Shown here: positions 53,452-62,961 of the stretch, piece after piece
Layout of the letters: each line of letters starts with the position of its first letter
Numbering within the stretch: the first letter of the stretch is position 1
Made by a program: the position numbers and the translations under genes
Assembly: GCF_014697105.1 (NCBI RefSeq)
Contig: NZ_JACJRF010000019.1
Span: forward strand, 1 to 64,000
Reading direction: 5' to 3'
Source of the DNA: Anabaena subtropica FACHB-260
Lineage (GTDB): Bacteria > Cyanobacteriota > Cyanobacteriia > Cyanobacteriales > Nostocaceae
DNA: 64,000 nucleotides
The notes under the pieces: model-generated
Database searches by the model: none
Told to the model about the DNA's origin: nothing
Seen by the model: the letters and a program-made list of their open reading frames with translations, nothing else

Positions 53452-54207
53452 ATGACAGCCCAATTACGGCTAGAGCAAGTTAATCTCTTTGCCAAGCTCA
53501 AAACTCAGCTTCAGGGATACCCAATATTGCAGGATATCTCTTTTGAGATTGATCCAGGCGATCGCTTGGCAATTATCGGCCCTTCTGGCGCTGGTAAAAC
53601 TTCACTGTTACGTCTAATTAACCGTTTAGGCGAACCCAATAGCGGCAAAATTTTTCTAGAAAACCAAGATTATGAACAAATCCCAGTTATCCAGTTACGC
53701 CAAACGGTGACACTGGTATTACAAGAGCCAAAATTACTGGGGATGACAGTCCAGCAAGCCCTGGCTTATCCTTTAGTTTTGCGCGGTTTGCCCAAAGAAA
53801 CGATTCAGCAGCGAGTCAGTCATTGGACAGAACAGCTACGAATTCCTAGTGATTGGTTGGGACGCACTGAGTTACAACTTTCGGCGGGACAGAGACAGCT
53901 CGTAGCGATCGCTCGTGCTTTAGTCATTCAACCGAAAATTCTCCTGTTAGATGAGCCAACTTCTAACCTAGATATTGGTATAGCCTCCAATCTCATGCAA
54001 ATCTTAACCCAGCTAACTCAAACTCATCACACCACAATTGTGATGGTAAACAGTCAGCTAGATTTAGCCAAGATATTTTGTAATCGACTTTTGTATCTAC
54101 AGCAAGGATGTTTATTGATAAATCAAACAGCTTCTGAAATCAACTGGATTGACTTACAGCAGAGGTTGATGCACGCTGAACAGCAAGCCAAGGACGAGTG
54201 GAACTAA
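53452..54207 (+). CDS. Orphan ABC transporter ATP-binding protein, unusual H-loop
   Basis: A 251-residue ATPase from the ATG at 53452; an in-frame TTG at 53386 would add a low-complexity leader from a C-rich repeat and is rejected. It has Walker A GPSGAGKTSLLRL, Q-loop VLQEPKLLG, signature LSAGQRQLVAIARAL and Walker B ILLLDEPTSNLD. The switch histidine expected after Walker B is missing: the segment reads IVMVNSQLDLA. General form resembles YbbL/FetA-like or phosphate/amino-acid importer ATPases. No permease gene is adjacent except the unrecognised 184-residue membrane protein. Confidence 0.85.
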   Translation: MTAQLRLEQVNLFAKLKTQLQGYPILQDISFEIDPGDRLAIIGPSGAGKTSLLRLINRLGEPNSGKIFLENQDYEQIPVIQLRQTVTLVLQEPKLLGMTVQQALAYPLVLRGLPKETIQQRVSHWTEQLRIPSDWLGRTELQLSAGQRQLVAIARALVIQPKILLLDEPTSNLDIGIASNLMQILTQLTQTHHTTIVMVNSQLDLAKIFCNRLLYLQQGCLLINQTASEINWIDLQQRLMHAEQQAKDEWN

Positions 54208-54351
54208 GTCAACAGTAAGTAGTCCATAGTAATTAATTCTTCGCCTTGCTTCATGCTTCTTTCATAGCAATTTTTCCAAATTCAGCAGCAATTCAAAACT
54301 CAGAAATCCTCTTAAAATGTGGCTTTCTTAATTTTGAATTTTGAATTGTTA

Positions 54352-55122
54352 CTACATCCTCTGCCCGCTCAGTGTTGAGCGTGGATTGCTAAATCTTTCT
54401 TTTGTTAACTTTGTTTGAGCTTGTGGAGGATTAGCATTCAAAATCTCCATGTTAAATCGGTATCCAACATTGCGGATAGTTTGAATGAGGCTAGGTTGGC
54501 GGGGATCAAGTTCTACTTTTTTGCGCAACGATAAAACATGAGTGTCAATGGTACGCGGATTGTCGATAGCATCAGGCCAAGCACGACGCAGTAACTCTGA
54601 GCGGCTCAAAGGTACTCCACCAGCTTGCGCTAAAACATACAACAAACTAAATTCCTGCGGGGTGAGGTCGATAAACTCCCCTTGGAATCGTACACGGCGC
54701 TGGACTAAATCGATTTGCAAAGTCCCATAATCCAAATAAGCAGGTGCAGCAGGTGTGCGCTTACGACGGATTAATGCCTCTACCCTAGCCAAAAACTCCT
54801 GCATCCCAAAAGGTTTGCTCAAGTAATCATCAGCTCCCGCTTTCAAGCCGGCCACAATATCTGCCTCATTAGTCCGGGCAGATAACATGAGAATTAGAGG
54901 CTGTTGCTGACGATGCAACCAACGGCAAAATTCAATACCGTCACCATCCGGCAAATCAGCATCTAGAATGACTAGCGTTGGCTGATGGCTCAGGAAAGCT
55001 TCCCTTGCTTGATATATGCTGGCGGCTTGATGAACACGATATTCCAATTGTTGCAAGTGCCAACCCAGCAACGACCTCAGATGGGGATTCCCCTCAACGA
55101 TTTCAATACAAACCGAACCCAC
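54352..55122 (-). CDS. OmpR/PhoB-type response regulator with atypical acidic pocket
   Basis: A 256-residue regulator with a receiver (1-120) and a winged-helix DNA-binding domain (about 135-230: IDLTPQEFSLLYVLAQAG, NPRTIDTHVLSLRKK, IQTIRNVGYRFN). The phospho-acceptor is Asp54 in LVILDADLPDGDG, and the conserved lysine is in YLSKPFG. The acidic pocket normally formed by two adjacent Asp/Glu residues reads Glu-Gly (EIVEGNPHLR), so Mg-dependent phosphorylation may be weak or absent. I cannot assign it to a named cyanobacterial regulator. No sensor kinase is adjacent. Confidence 0.9.
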   Translation of the reverse strand: MGSVCIEIVEGNPHLRSLLGWHLQQLEYRVHQAASIYQAREAFLSHQPTLVILDADLPDGDGIEFCRWLHRQQQPLILMLSARTNEADIVAGLKAGADDYLSKPFGMQEFLARVEALIRRKRTPAAPAYLDYGTLQIDLVQRRVRFQGEFIDLTPQEFSLLYVLAQAGGVPLSRSELLRRAWPDAIDNPRTIDTHVLSLRKKVELDPRQPSLIQTIRNVGYRFNMEILNANPPQAQTKLTKERFSNPRSTLSGQRM

Positions 55123-55655
55123 GGCGGCAAGACCCCTTAGCGTCGATGAATTTCAAAGTAACAAGCCCATGCTCAAGGTTTTGTAGTCTTTGTTACTCCA
55201 GCCACAATTACCTTTACGTTTTTTTATAACCTATGTTGGCAAGATGTTTAGTTTATGCCTTGCCCAGAGCTAAGTTGATAATATTATTAAATTTTTGTTA
55301 TAGTTGTTAAAAGTTCTTTTATCTAAATGACTTACATTTACAAGGAAGCAATGTACTAATACAAAAGAAATAAAAAATACTCAGTATTTAGCAAAAGCTA
55401 ATTTAGCTTGTAATTTATTAAATAACTACATCTGTTAGGCTACCCAAGGTGTTCTCTGCAAAAAGTATAAAAATAGGCTAACAACTTATCTTGATTGCAA
55501 CTTTTCTGGAATAAAATCTAACTGTATTGTAGCTGCTGGAGAGACTATCAAAAGTGACAAAAAGGAATTGCATCTGAAATTGAAGCAGAAATCACTCTTC
55601 ACATTTCAGCCTGAATCATTTACAATTCTCATTCCAAAGAGATCAATCAGCAGTT
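55123..55655. other. Divergent control region without a gene
   Basis: 533 AT-rich bases between the response regulator (minus) and the small DUF6761-like gene (plus). No ORF, RNA gene or consensus promoter is obvious. Confidence 0.45.
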
Positions 55656-55898
55656 ATGCTCCAAGACACACAAACCATCCGCTATTACCAACGAATTACC
55701 GACGCCTTCGTCGAATTGTGGAATCGCGGTTATCGCATGGATGAAATGCGGATGTATTTGGATGGGTATCTAGCCGCACTGCGACACAGTAACGTTATTG
55801 AACCTTATCTGATTCATCGTTTAGAGGAGGAAGCCAGTCGCTACTTGTACGATGCTTCCAATTTTATTAAGACGCAGCCACAACCTGACTACCACTAA
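55656..55898 (+). CDS. Small cyanobacterial protein, DUF6761-like, 80 aa
   Basis: An 80-residue helical protein, MLQDTQTIRYYQRITDAFVE then LWNRGYRMDEMRMYLDGYLA. I recall this as the DUF6761 family, found across cyanobacteria. No membrane segment or cysteine. The function is unknown. It is monocistronic. Confidence 0.75.
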   Translation: MLQDTQTIRYYQRITDAFVELWNRGYRMDEMRMYLDGYLAALRHSNVIEPYLIHRLEEEASRYLYDASNFIKTQPQPDYH

Positions 55899-56456
55899 AG
55901 CTTGCTAAAAAGCTAAAAATAGCAGTTGTAGCCCAATTCACGCAGATGATCTTAGCATATTATCTGTAATGGTCAAGAGCCACAATGGCGAAAACTTTGG
56001 GAAATGCTTTACTCGTGATATTTGCCACTCAGTTATCTAAGGCTTTCCGCTCATGGGGTAATGGGGCAGAAAAATTTTACATTTTGGAATTTGAGGTTTT
56101 AGATGGAACGTCTAAAATTGTAAATTCCAAATCAAAGGGGTGTAGGACATGGGACATTGACTAATTCTCCATGATGCCTACTCTGATGCGTTTTTCAGAA
56201 ACCCCTCAGGCTGTTCCCATGCCCCATACCAAGCCTTAATGAAAGAGTATTTAGCGTAAATCCTAATTTCTTGAGTTTTAATCAAAGCGTCAAAATCTAG
56301 ATGATGAAAGTCAAAATTAGGTATTCATGGTAATTTACAAACAATCAACTATCCTCTGTAGTCAGCGAAAGTAGACCACATAGCAGGCATTTTTTTTGTT
56401 AAGGAAGAAATGACTCTTCTGGATTCTGACAATTACCCTGGTTTACAATAGTTGGA
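55899..56456. other. Gap of 558 bases without a supported gene
   Basis: Between convergent genes. Short C/G-rich and T-rich blocks occur (for example about 56050-56110), with a long run of short direct repeats of ATTTTGGAATTT type. No ORF with family support and no clear terminator hairpin. Confidence 0.4.
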
Positions 56457-56900
56457 TTATTTGGCTCTAGCACAACCTTCTAAGACAGTATTACCAGCAA
56501 TGTATATTGCTGAGTAAGGATATTTGGTATCAGACATTCCATCACTACAGGAACCTTCTCTGATTACCAACGTATTGATAGCATTGTTCCGTCCTCTCAA
56601 ACGATAAACTCTGACTAAATTTGCTGGTCGCCCTGATGCTGTTAATGGTGCTACATAAGGAAAATTTTGACGAGATTCAGGGGTAGAGTAGACTATTCCT
56701 TTTCGACTAACTGTCACACTCCAAAACGGTTCTGTACCACTAACAATCAATTCTTGGCTATTGCCTCTATTGGTTGCTTGAGAAACTAAGAAATTATTGT
56801 TATCGAAATGTTTATTGACTGTGTTGGCGCTACTAGGATTACTGAGTATTAAAGTTGCAGTAATTCCAGCTAAAAGTACAGTTGAAATTTTTTTTGTCAT
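56457..56900 (-). CDS. Secreted COG3650-type protein
   Basis: A 147-residue protein with a signal peptide (MTKKISTVLLAGITATLILS, cleavage near SSANT). The mature part has LIVSGTEPFWSVTVSRKGIV, the GTEPFW motif typical of COG3650-type exported proteins, and a pair of cysteines (EGSCSDGMSDTKYPY and LEGCARAK) that may form a disulphide. Likely periplasmic. No function is known to me. Confidence 0.78.
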   Translation of the reverse strand: MTKKISTVLLAGITATLILSNPSSANTVNKHFDNNNFLVSQATNRGNSQELIVSGTEPFWSVTVSRKGIVYSTPESRQNFPYVAPLTASGRPANLVRVYRLRGRNNAINTLVIREGSCSDGMSDTKYPYSAIYIAGNTVLEGCARAK

Positions 56901-56988
56901 TGCTTTTTTATTTAAAAATACTAGTTAATTCAGTACTTGTATAACTACAACATTAAAGAGATATTTTCCGTTCTGCTTTACATTCATA

Positions 56989-57027
56989 AAAAAACAACCC
57001 TCTTCATCTTCATAGGGTTGTTTTTTT
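56989..57027 (-). terminator. Terminator of mraY
   Basis: AAAAAACAACCCT (56989-57001) pairs perfectly with AGGGTTGTTTTTT (57014-57026) around a 12-base loop, just beyond the mraY stop codon. On the minus strand the stem ends in a T-run. Confidence 0.88.
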
Positions 57028-57049
57028 TGGCGATAATTTAGCGAAAGAT

Positions 57050-58153
57050 TCAGAACGGAGCGATCGCCAAACAGATGACGGCTAAAATCGCCGCGATCGC
57101 GTAAAATGTGCTAACTACTTGTAATTCAGACCAGCCAGATAATTCTAAATGGTGGTGTAAAGGAGCCATCTTAAACAGGCGCTTACCTTTACCATCGGGG
57201 CCTTTGGTGGCTTTGTAATAGCTTACCTGTGCCATCACAGACAGGGTTTCGACAAAGAAAATACCACTGAGGATAAACAAGGCTACTAAACTGTTAGTCA
57301 GTAACGCCACAGCAGCTAAAGCGCCTCCCAATGCCAGAGAACCTGTATCTCCCATGAATACCCTGGCTGGATTGCGGTTGTGTGCTAGGAAACCCAAGCA
57401 ACTACCGCTTAAAGCTGCACAGAAAACCATTAATCCTGGGGCTGTTGGGGCAACTATAGCACCTAAAGCGAGTAAGGCGATCGCTACAGTTCCGCCAGCC
57501 AAACCGTCAATACCATCAGTTAAATTAGTTGCATTACTCTCTGCCACAAGGACAAAGCCAGCCAAGGGCCAGAATAAAAAGCCTAAAGGTAGAGCAAAGC
57601 CCACCCAAGGTAAAGTAATACTCGTAATATTAGCAGGTTGATTAAACATTAACCATAAACAAAACGCAGCCGCAAAACCAATTTGCAAAGCCAGTTTCAT
57701 GCGGGGGGATATGCCCTTGTTTGACTTGCGACGGAGAATTTGCCAATCATCAATCCAGCCAATTAGCCCATAGCTGAGGGTGAGGGCAGAAACTGCAAGT
57801 ACTTCGGTGGCAAAGTTAGACAATACACAAGCACCTAGCAACGCCACAGGAATAAAAAATATCCCGCCCATTGTGGGTGTGCCGGCTTTTTTCAAATGGG
57901 CTTGGGGGCCATCTTCACGAATGATTTGACCAGTTTTGAGCGCTTGTAATAAAGGTATTACAAAGTAACCTACAACAGATGAGGTAATGGCGCATAGCAA
58001 CAGAGGCAAGGTAAGTGACATACCATGCCAAGGGTTTCTGTTTGCCAGCCAATCCAAAATTAAAGCTGCTATGCCTAAGCCGGCGGCTAGGGAAGAAGCT
58101 AGACCAATGCCAGAAATGTTTAATCCTTGATTAGGAGATAATTTAGCGTCCAC
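57050..58153 (-). CDS. mraY: Phospho-N-acetylmuramoyl-pentapeptide-transferase
   Basis: Makes lipid I from UDP-MurNAc-pentapeptide and undecaprenyl phosphate, the first membrane step of peptidoglycan synthesis. The 367-residue protein has about ten helices. Cytosolic motifs are KKAGTPTMGGIFF, SYGLIGWIDDW (Asp pair), ESNATNLTDGIDGLAGG and APLHHHLELSGW. Not within a mur cluster here, which is usual for cyanobacteria. Ends at a strong terminator. Confidence 0.97.
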   Translation of the reverse strand: MDAKLSPNQGLNISGIGLASSLAAGLGIAALILDWLANRNPWHGMSLTLPLLLCAITSSVVGYFVIPLLQALKTGQIIREDGPQAHLKKAGTPTMGGIFFIPVALLGACVLSNFATEVLAVSALTLSYGLIGWIDDWQILRRKSNKGISPRMKLALQIGFAAAFCLWLMFNQPANITSITLPWVGFALPLGFLFWPLAGFVLVAESNATNLTDGIDGLAGGTVAIALLALGAIVAPTAPGLMVFCAALSGSCLGFLAHNRNPARVFMGDTGSLALGGALAAVALLTNSLVALFILSGIFFVETLSVMAQVSYYKATKGPDGKGKRLFKMAPLHHHLELSGWSELQVVSTFYAIAAILAVICLAIAPF

Positions 58154-58231
58154 AAAAGTTTCCCTTCACTCCACACTTAAATAAAACTGAACCATAGGGA
58201 CTATGTATAACTGAGTCCCAGTCTCACAAGA

Positions 58232-58468
58232 CTAATCTTCCTCGATGGTGATTTCGTCATCATCATCATCAAGGTAGTCGATGCCGTCTTCTCCACCAAG
58301 AAACTCTGAGATTTCTTCTTCTTCTTCGGAAAAATCAGGTTCATGAACATCACGCGCGATCAGACGGCCATTAGCTTGCAACCAATCCAATAGGGATGAC
58401 TCTTGCTTTAGGGGGATGACAGCAGCGCGTTGGTTACGAGGTTCTTCACGTAAAGGAGAATTCAACAT
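58232..58468 (-). CDS. DUF3134 family protein
   Basis: A 78-residue cyanobacterial protein: REEPRNQRAAVIPLKQESSL then LLDWLQANGRLIARD, and a strongly acidic tail of Glu and Asp from residue 46. This form fits DUF3134. Unknown function. It is 78 bases upstream of mraY on the same strand and may share its transcript. Confidence 0.85.
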   Translation of the reverse strand: MLNSPLREEPRNQRAAVIPLKQESSLLDWLQANGRLIARDVHEPDFSEEEEEISEFLGGEDGIDYLDDDDDEITIEED

Positions 58469-58706
58469 ATAGAGAAATACCGAAAAAGACTTATGTAACT
58501 AGACATTAAGCAGTCTATCACTTGAGACGGGATAATTTAGTTATTTCTTCAACTCTTAGATTGATAGATCCGTAAGCTGACCAAAATAATTTATTTAATA
58601 AAGATAAACCAATTGGGAATAGATTCTTAGTTATTTTTCTGGTTCCATACATAGGACATTAATATCAACTTAATGTGAGTTTAATTGGCATGATTTTAGA
58701 GGAAAT

Positions 58707-59294
58707 ATGATGTTGAAAAAAACAGCTTTGTTAAATGCAATCGCCGGGACAAATCGCGGTTTATTAGCTAGTGAACAACAGAAGCAGGCTATCTCAGGGG
58801 CGATCGCCACATTAGAAGACCTCAATCCTACACCCCGTCCGGTGGAGGCTGCCAACTTGCTAGAAGGCAATTGGCGATTACTTTATACCACTAGTAAGGC
58901 TCTTTTAAACTTAGATCGTGTACCTGTATATAAACTAGGACAAATTTATCAATGTATTCGGGTAGAAACTACCAGCGTTTACAACATAGCAGAGATTTAT
59001 GGCTTACCTTATTTTGAAGGATTAGTCAGTGTAGCTGCTAAATTTGAGCCAGTTTCCGAGCGACGAGTCCAAGTCAAATTTCAGCGTTCTATCGTCGGTT
59101 TACAACGATTAATCGGCTATAGTTCCCCAGAAGAGTTTATCCAAAAAATTGAAGCTGGTAAAAAATTTACTGCTCTAGATGTACCCATCAAAAGTGATAC
59201 ACAAAAGGGCTGGTTAGATATCACCTACATAGATAACGATTTGCGGATTGGCAGGGGTAACGAGGGTAGCGTGTTTGTTTTAAGCAAAACATAA
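58707..59294 (+). CDS. PAP/fibrillin family protein
   Basis: A 195-residue plastid-lipid-associated/fibrillin protein. Features are an N-terminal helical stretch (LLNAIAGTNRGLLASEQQKQ), NPTPRPVEAANLLEGNWRLLYT near residues 44-65, and the C-terminal GWLDITYIDNDLRIGRGNEG. Fibrillins bind lipids at thylakoids and plastoglobules; the cyanobacterial ones help protect membranes under stress. The precise ligand is unknown. ATG at 58707; a second ATG lies one codon later. Confidence 0.9.
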   Translation: MMLKKTALLNAIAGTNRGLLASEQQKQAISGAIATLEDLNPTPRPVEAANLLEGNWRLLYTTSKALLNLDRVPVYKLGQIYQCIRVETTSVYNIAEIYGLPYFEGLVSVAAKFEPVSERRVQVKFQRSIVGLQRLIGYSSPEEFIQKIEAGKKFTALDVPIKSDTQKGWLDITYIDNDLRIGRGNEGSVFVLSKT

Positions 59295-59572
59295 GTTTTT
59301 TCTGAAAAATGTATTTGCGAACGAAGTTATGCGATCGTTTGACCTTTGTCAAGGAGGGTCTGACCCTATATTAAGGTTGAGCTTGAGAGTGAGAAAGCGA
59401 CTAAAGGAAGAGATTGGGGATTGGAGACTAGGGAAGTAGGGGAGAATAACTTTTGACTAATGACCAATCAGACAAATAACTTAACAAAGGCTCTAGTGAC
59501 AACCTTCAAGATGTAGAGTGAAATCAAATAGCCCTATATATTGGCAATTGATCACTAAAAGGGAAGATAATC

Positions 59573-59785
59573 ATGGTTCAACGTGGTTCTAAAGTACGTA
59601 TTCTCCGCCCAGAATCCTACTGGTTCCAAGATGTCGGAACTGTAGCTTCTGTTGACCAAAGTGGCATCAAATACCCAGTAATTGTCCGCTTTGAGAAGGT
59701 AAACTACGCTGGCATCAACACCAACAACTTTGCGGTAGATGAATTAATCGAAGTGGAAGCACCTAAGGCTAAGGCTAAAAAATAA
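59573..59785 (+). CDS. psaE: Photosystem I reaction center subunit IV
   Basis: Stromal-side subunit of photosystem I that helps dock ferredoxin and supports cyclic electron flow. The 70-residue protein has [20 protein letters not shown], then [19 protein letters not shown] and [10 protein letters not shown], the SH3-like PsaE core. A Lys/Ala tail follows. GGAAG lies upstream of the ATG at 59573. The 278-base upstream gap has a TATATA at 59535-59540 without a good -35 box. Confidence 0.97.
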   Translation: MVQRGSKVRILRPESYWFQDVGTVASVDQSGIKYPVIVRFEKVNYAGINTNNFAVDELIEVEAPKAKAKK

Positions 59786-60022
59786 GCAGCCAAGCCTCAA
59801 AGGGATTATTTAATGGGATGATGAAGAGAAGAGTTAAATATAGATGCGAAGTATGAAATTATAATTTTTTCATTCTTCATTCCAGCCTACTCTACCGTAT
59901 AAAAACCGCCATGCGGAGATTTACGGATTCTCTTTAGTAGTGCAACCAAAAGTGAAAGTGTCTATACCCTGTCTCTTTCTCGATTTCCCAAAAATATTTC
60001 CATCGCTTGTTCATCAGCTTAA

Positions 60023-60874
60023 ATGCCTGAATTGCCTGAAGTTGAAACAGTTAGACGGGGTTTAAATCAACTAACCCTTAACCGAAAAATTACGGGTGGA
60101 GATGTGTTGCTTCATCGCACCATCGCCCACCCTTTTTCTGTTAGTGAATTTGTTAATGGAATTACCAGCAGTACTATTAGTACTTGGCATCGTCGCGGTA
60201 AATATCTCCTCGCTGAACTCTCTCAATCTCCTCCTATAACCTCCACCGCTTGGCTAGGTGTACATCTACGAATGACTGGTCAATTACTCTGGCTAAACCA
60301 AGATGAACCTTTACACAAGCACACGCGGGTAAGAATATTTTTTGAGAATAACCAGGAATTACGGTTTGTTGACCAGCGCACTTTTGGTCAAATGTGGTGG
60401 GTTCCGCCAGAGGTAGCTGTAGAAAGTGTGATCACAGGTTTAGGTAAACTTGCTGTAGATCCCTTTTCACCGGAATTCACGGTTGAGTATCTAGCTAATA
60501 AGCTACTGAATCGTCGTCGTCCTATCAAAACGGCACTATTAGATCAGTCGGTCGTCGCGGGATTAGGTAACATTTATGCTGATGAAGCATTGTTTAAAAG
60601 TGGTGTGTTACCAGAAACTTTATGTACAGATGTGCAGTTAAAGCAAATTGAGCTTTTGCGAACGGCGATTATTCAGGTACTAGCAACCAGTATTGAGGCT
60701 GGAGGTACAACTTTTAGTAATTTCCTCAATGTTCAGGGAGTCAACGGTAATTATGGCGGTGTCGCCTGGGTTTACAACCGTGCAGGAGAACCCTGTAGAG
60801 TTTGTGGTGATGTCATTCAGCGCATCAAGTTAGGTGGAAGATCAAGTCATTTTTGCAGCCAGTGTCAACGTTAG
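60023..60874 (+). CDS. mutM: Formamidopyrimidine-DNA glycosylase
   Basis: Base-excision repair enzyme for 8-oxoguanine and ring-opened purines, with AP lyase activity. The 283-residue protein begins MPELPEVETVRRGL, where Pro2 and Glu3 are catalytic. HLRMTGQL and VAGLGNIYADEALF are conserved, the latter with the helix-two-turn-helix. The C-terminal zinc finger is CRVCGDVIQ and then CSQC. Placed between psaE and ndhO; the location suggests protection from photosynthetic oxidants only loosely. Confidence 0.97.
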   Translation: MPELPEVETVRRGLNQLTLNRKITGGDVLLHRTIAHPFSVSEFVNGITSSTISTWHRRGKYLLAELSQSPPITSTAWLGVHLRMTGQLLWLNQDEPLHKHTRVRIFFENNQELRFVDQRTFGQMWWVPPEVAVESVITGLGKLAVDPFSPEFTVEYLANKLLNRRRPIKTALLDQSVVAGLGNIYADEALFKSGVLPETLCTDVQLKQIELLRTAIIQVLATSIEAGGTTFSNFLNVQGVNGNYGGVAWVYNRAGEPCRVCGDVIQRIKLGGRSSHFCSQCQR

Positions 60875-61042
60875 GGGTGTGAGAGTGTAGGAGTTCAGGG
60901 GGAGAACTAATATTTATTTGAAAAAATAATTGTTGCCATCGAAAGTATTGATATCTATCGAACCTCAAGTAACTTTAAGTTTTATACTCGGCTGCAAGCT
61001 AAAATCCTCTATGAAGCAATGTAAAAATTTTAGAGGGGATTT

Positions 61043-61255
61043 ATGCCAGTTAAAAAGGGAGAAATGGTTCGTGCTATCCGCGAGAAACTGGAAAATAGTG
61101 TAGAAGCTAAAGCTAGCGATACTCGCTTTCCTGCTTACTTGTTTGAAACTAGGGGTGAAGTTGTAGATATCAAAGGTGATTACGCTCTTGTGATGTTTGG
61201 ACAAGTGCCAACACCTAATATATGGTTACGTTTGGATCAACTTGAATCATTCTAA
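61043..61255 (+). CDS. ndhO: NAD(P)H-quinone oxidoreductase subunit O
   Basis: A small subunit of the NDH-1 complex (photosynthetic complex I) used in cyclic electron flow and respiration. The 70-residue protein reads [20 protein letters not shown], with [17 protein letters not shown] and [20 protein letters not shown], the NdhO signature. GAGGGG sits upstream of the ATG. It is 167 bases after mutM. Confidence 0.96.
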   Translation: MPVKKGEMVRAIREKLENSVEAKASDTRFPAYLFETRGEVVDIKGDYALVMFGQVPTPNIWLRLDQLESF

Positions 61256-61331
61256 ATGGGGCATTGGGAGTGGGAGAAGAGACTTTAAATTGGCTAACTT
61301 TGAGTTTCCTTGCTTCAAGCCTACTCATTCC

Positions 61332-61363
61332 ATTACGAATTACGAATTACGAATTACGAATTA
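61332..61363. repeat. Heptamer STRR (ATTACGA) between ndhO and mdh
   Basis: Four perfect tandem copies of ATTACGA followed by a partial fifth, the classic STRR of Nostoc-like genomes. Confidence 0.9.
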
Positions 61364-61412
61364 GTAGGACTTGTTAACGTGGGTGGTGTAAGGATGCACT
61401 TCTACTCGAATT

Positions 61413-62375
61413 ATGTCTTCTTCCCTTGACTCCCCTACTCTGTGTCGTTTACCTCGTGTCGCCATTATTGGTGCTGGTAGGGTCGGTAGCACTTTAGCGC
61501 AACGCATTGCTGAAAAAAATCTGGCGGATGTGGTGCTATTAGATATTGTTGGTGGTATGCCTCAAGGATTGGCACTAGATTTATTAGAAGCTAGGGGAAT
61601 TGAATTACATAATCGTCAGATTATCGGGACGAATAATTATGCTGATACTTCTGGTTCGCAAATCGTGGTGATTACAGCCGGACTTCCCCGCAAGCCGGGG
61701 ATGAGTCGGGATGATTTGCTAAGAACTAACGCCAAGATTGTTGTCGAGGCGGCAAAGCAAGCGATCGCCTATTCTCCTCATGCTATTTTTATCGTAGTCA
61801 CCAATCCTTTGGATGTGATGACCTATTTGGCTTGGCAAGCGACAGGTTTACCTCGTAATCGCATCATGGGTATGGCTGGAGTATTAGACTCTGCGAGGTT
61901 TGAAACTTTTATTGCTTTAGAATTAGGGGTGTTACCTGCTGATGTCAAAGCAATGGTATTAGGTAGCCACGGGGATTTGATGGTTCCTTTGTCTCGTTAC
62001 GCTACAGTTAACGGTATCCCAATTACAGAATTGTTAGATGCCGCTACAATTGAACGCTTGGTCACAAGAACTCGCAACGGCGGCGCGGAAATTGTAGAAT
62101 TGATGCAGACTGGCGGTGCATTTTTTGCTCCTGCATCGGCGACAAGTGTGATGGTGGAATCAATATTGTTGAATCAGTCACGGCTGTTACCTGTGGCTGC
62201 ATATCTGCAAGGTGAATATGGTTTAAAAGATGTGGTGATTGGTGTTCCTTGCAGGTTGGGATTAAATGGAATTGAGAGTATTTTAGAGTTGAATCTCAGT
62301 GATAGTGAAAGAGAAGCTTTGCATTTTTCGGCTCAATCTGTGCGAAAAAATATTCAGCGATCGCCAGAAATTTAG
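61413..62375 (+). CDS. mdh: Malate dehydrogenase (lactate/malate dehydrogenase family)
   Basis: Oxidises malate to oxaloacetate with NAD. The 320-residue protein has a Rossmann motif GAGRVGSTLAQRIAE with an acidic residue (LLDIVGG) at the strand end favouring NAD. LPRKPGMSRDDLLRTN carries the substrate-binding arginines typical of malate rather than lactate specificity. VTNPLDVMTYLAW and the catalytic histidine in VLGSHGDLMVP are present. The ATG at 61413 gives an N-terminal extension of about 14 residues before the fold. Feeds central carbon metabolism. Confidence 0.92.
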   Translation: MSSSLDSPTLCRLPRVAIIGAGRVGSTLAQRIAEKNLADVVLLDIVGGMPQGLALDLLEARGIELHNRQIIGTNNYADTSGSQIVVITAGLPRKPGMSRDDLLRTNAKIVVEAAKQAIAYSPHAIFIVVTNPLDVMTYLAWQATGLPRNRIMGMAGVLDSARFETFIALELGVLPADVKAMVLGSHGDLMVPLSRYATVNGIPITELLDAATIERLVTRTRNGGAEIVELMQTGGAFFAPASATSVMVESILLNQSRLLPVAAYLQGEYGLKDVVIGVPCRLGLNGIESILELNLSDSEREALHFSAQSVRKNIQRSPEI

Positions 62376-62498
62376 CAGCAATAAACGAACTTTTTACAAC
62401 TCAGATATAGCAGCCAAAACAAAAGGCAGTGGCATTTGAAGCTACTACCTTATTTGGTATTACATAATTTATTACTGTATCAAAACAAACTTTCTCTA

Positions 62499-62702
62499 TT
62501 ATTCGTCTTCGTCTTCGTCATCATCGCGGTCTCTGCGGGAGCGGCGGACATTACCAGAATACTCCTCATCCTCATCACGGTCATTATGGGAACGGCGATC
62601 GCTATTTTCCCAACGCTCCCGATAACCAGCATTTTCTTCACGTTCTTCATCTTTTGACCCGCCGATAAAATCTTTCGCTTTTCGCAAAAAATCACCTACC
62701 AT
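62499..62702 (-). CDS. Small highly charged protein, 67 aa
   Basis: An N-terminal segment MVGDFLRKAKDFIGGSKDEE is followed by an Arg/Asp/Glu-rich repeat-like tail (RRSRRDRDDDEDEDE). No family is recognised. The amphipathic start and disordered tail resemble small stress- or membrane-associated proteins, which is only an impression. Two other overlapping frames (62436-62657 plus and 62480-62695 minus) are hydrophobic or odd in composition and look like shadows. The minus-strand frame starting at 62702 is preferred. Confidence 0.5.
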   Translation of the reverse strand: MVGDFLRKAKDFIGGSKDEEREENAGYRERWENSDRRSHNDRDEDEEYSGNVRRSRRDRDDDEDEDE

Positions 62703-62961
62703 TATCTATCTCCTGGGAAAATTCCTGTGTTTTATACCAACTCTTAAAAATGTTGCTATGTAATAGCTTTTGTTTCACAACGTTTAACTGTATATGGTGA
62801 TCTGATTTCTTATATATTCCGTCCCACCTTTGAGAGACATTGCGATCGCTCTCAAGGGAGAGTCTTTTAATGGAGTGGGAATTTAAGTGCGCTCATATAA
62901 ATTATCAAGAGTATAGAAAAATTAGTCTATACTTGTATCTGTTTTACAACACTAATTATCT

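Noticed and set aside
62436-62657. 73-codon hydrophobic frame opposite the charged small protein
   Set aside because: Its hydrophobicity is the expected complement of Asp/Glu/Arg codons on the other strand.
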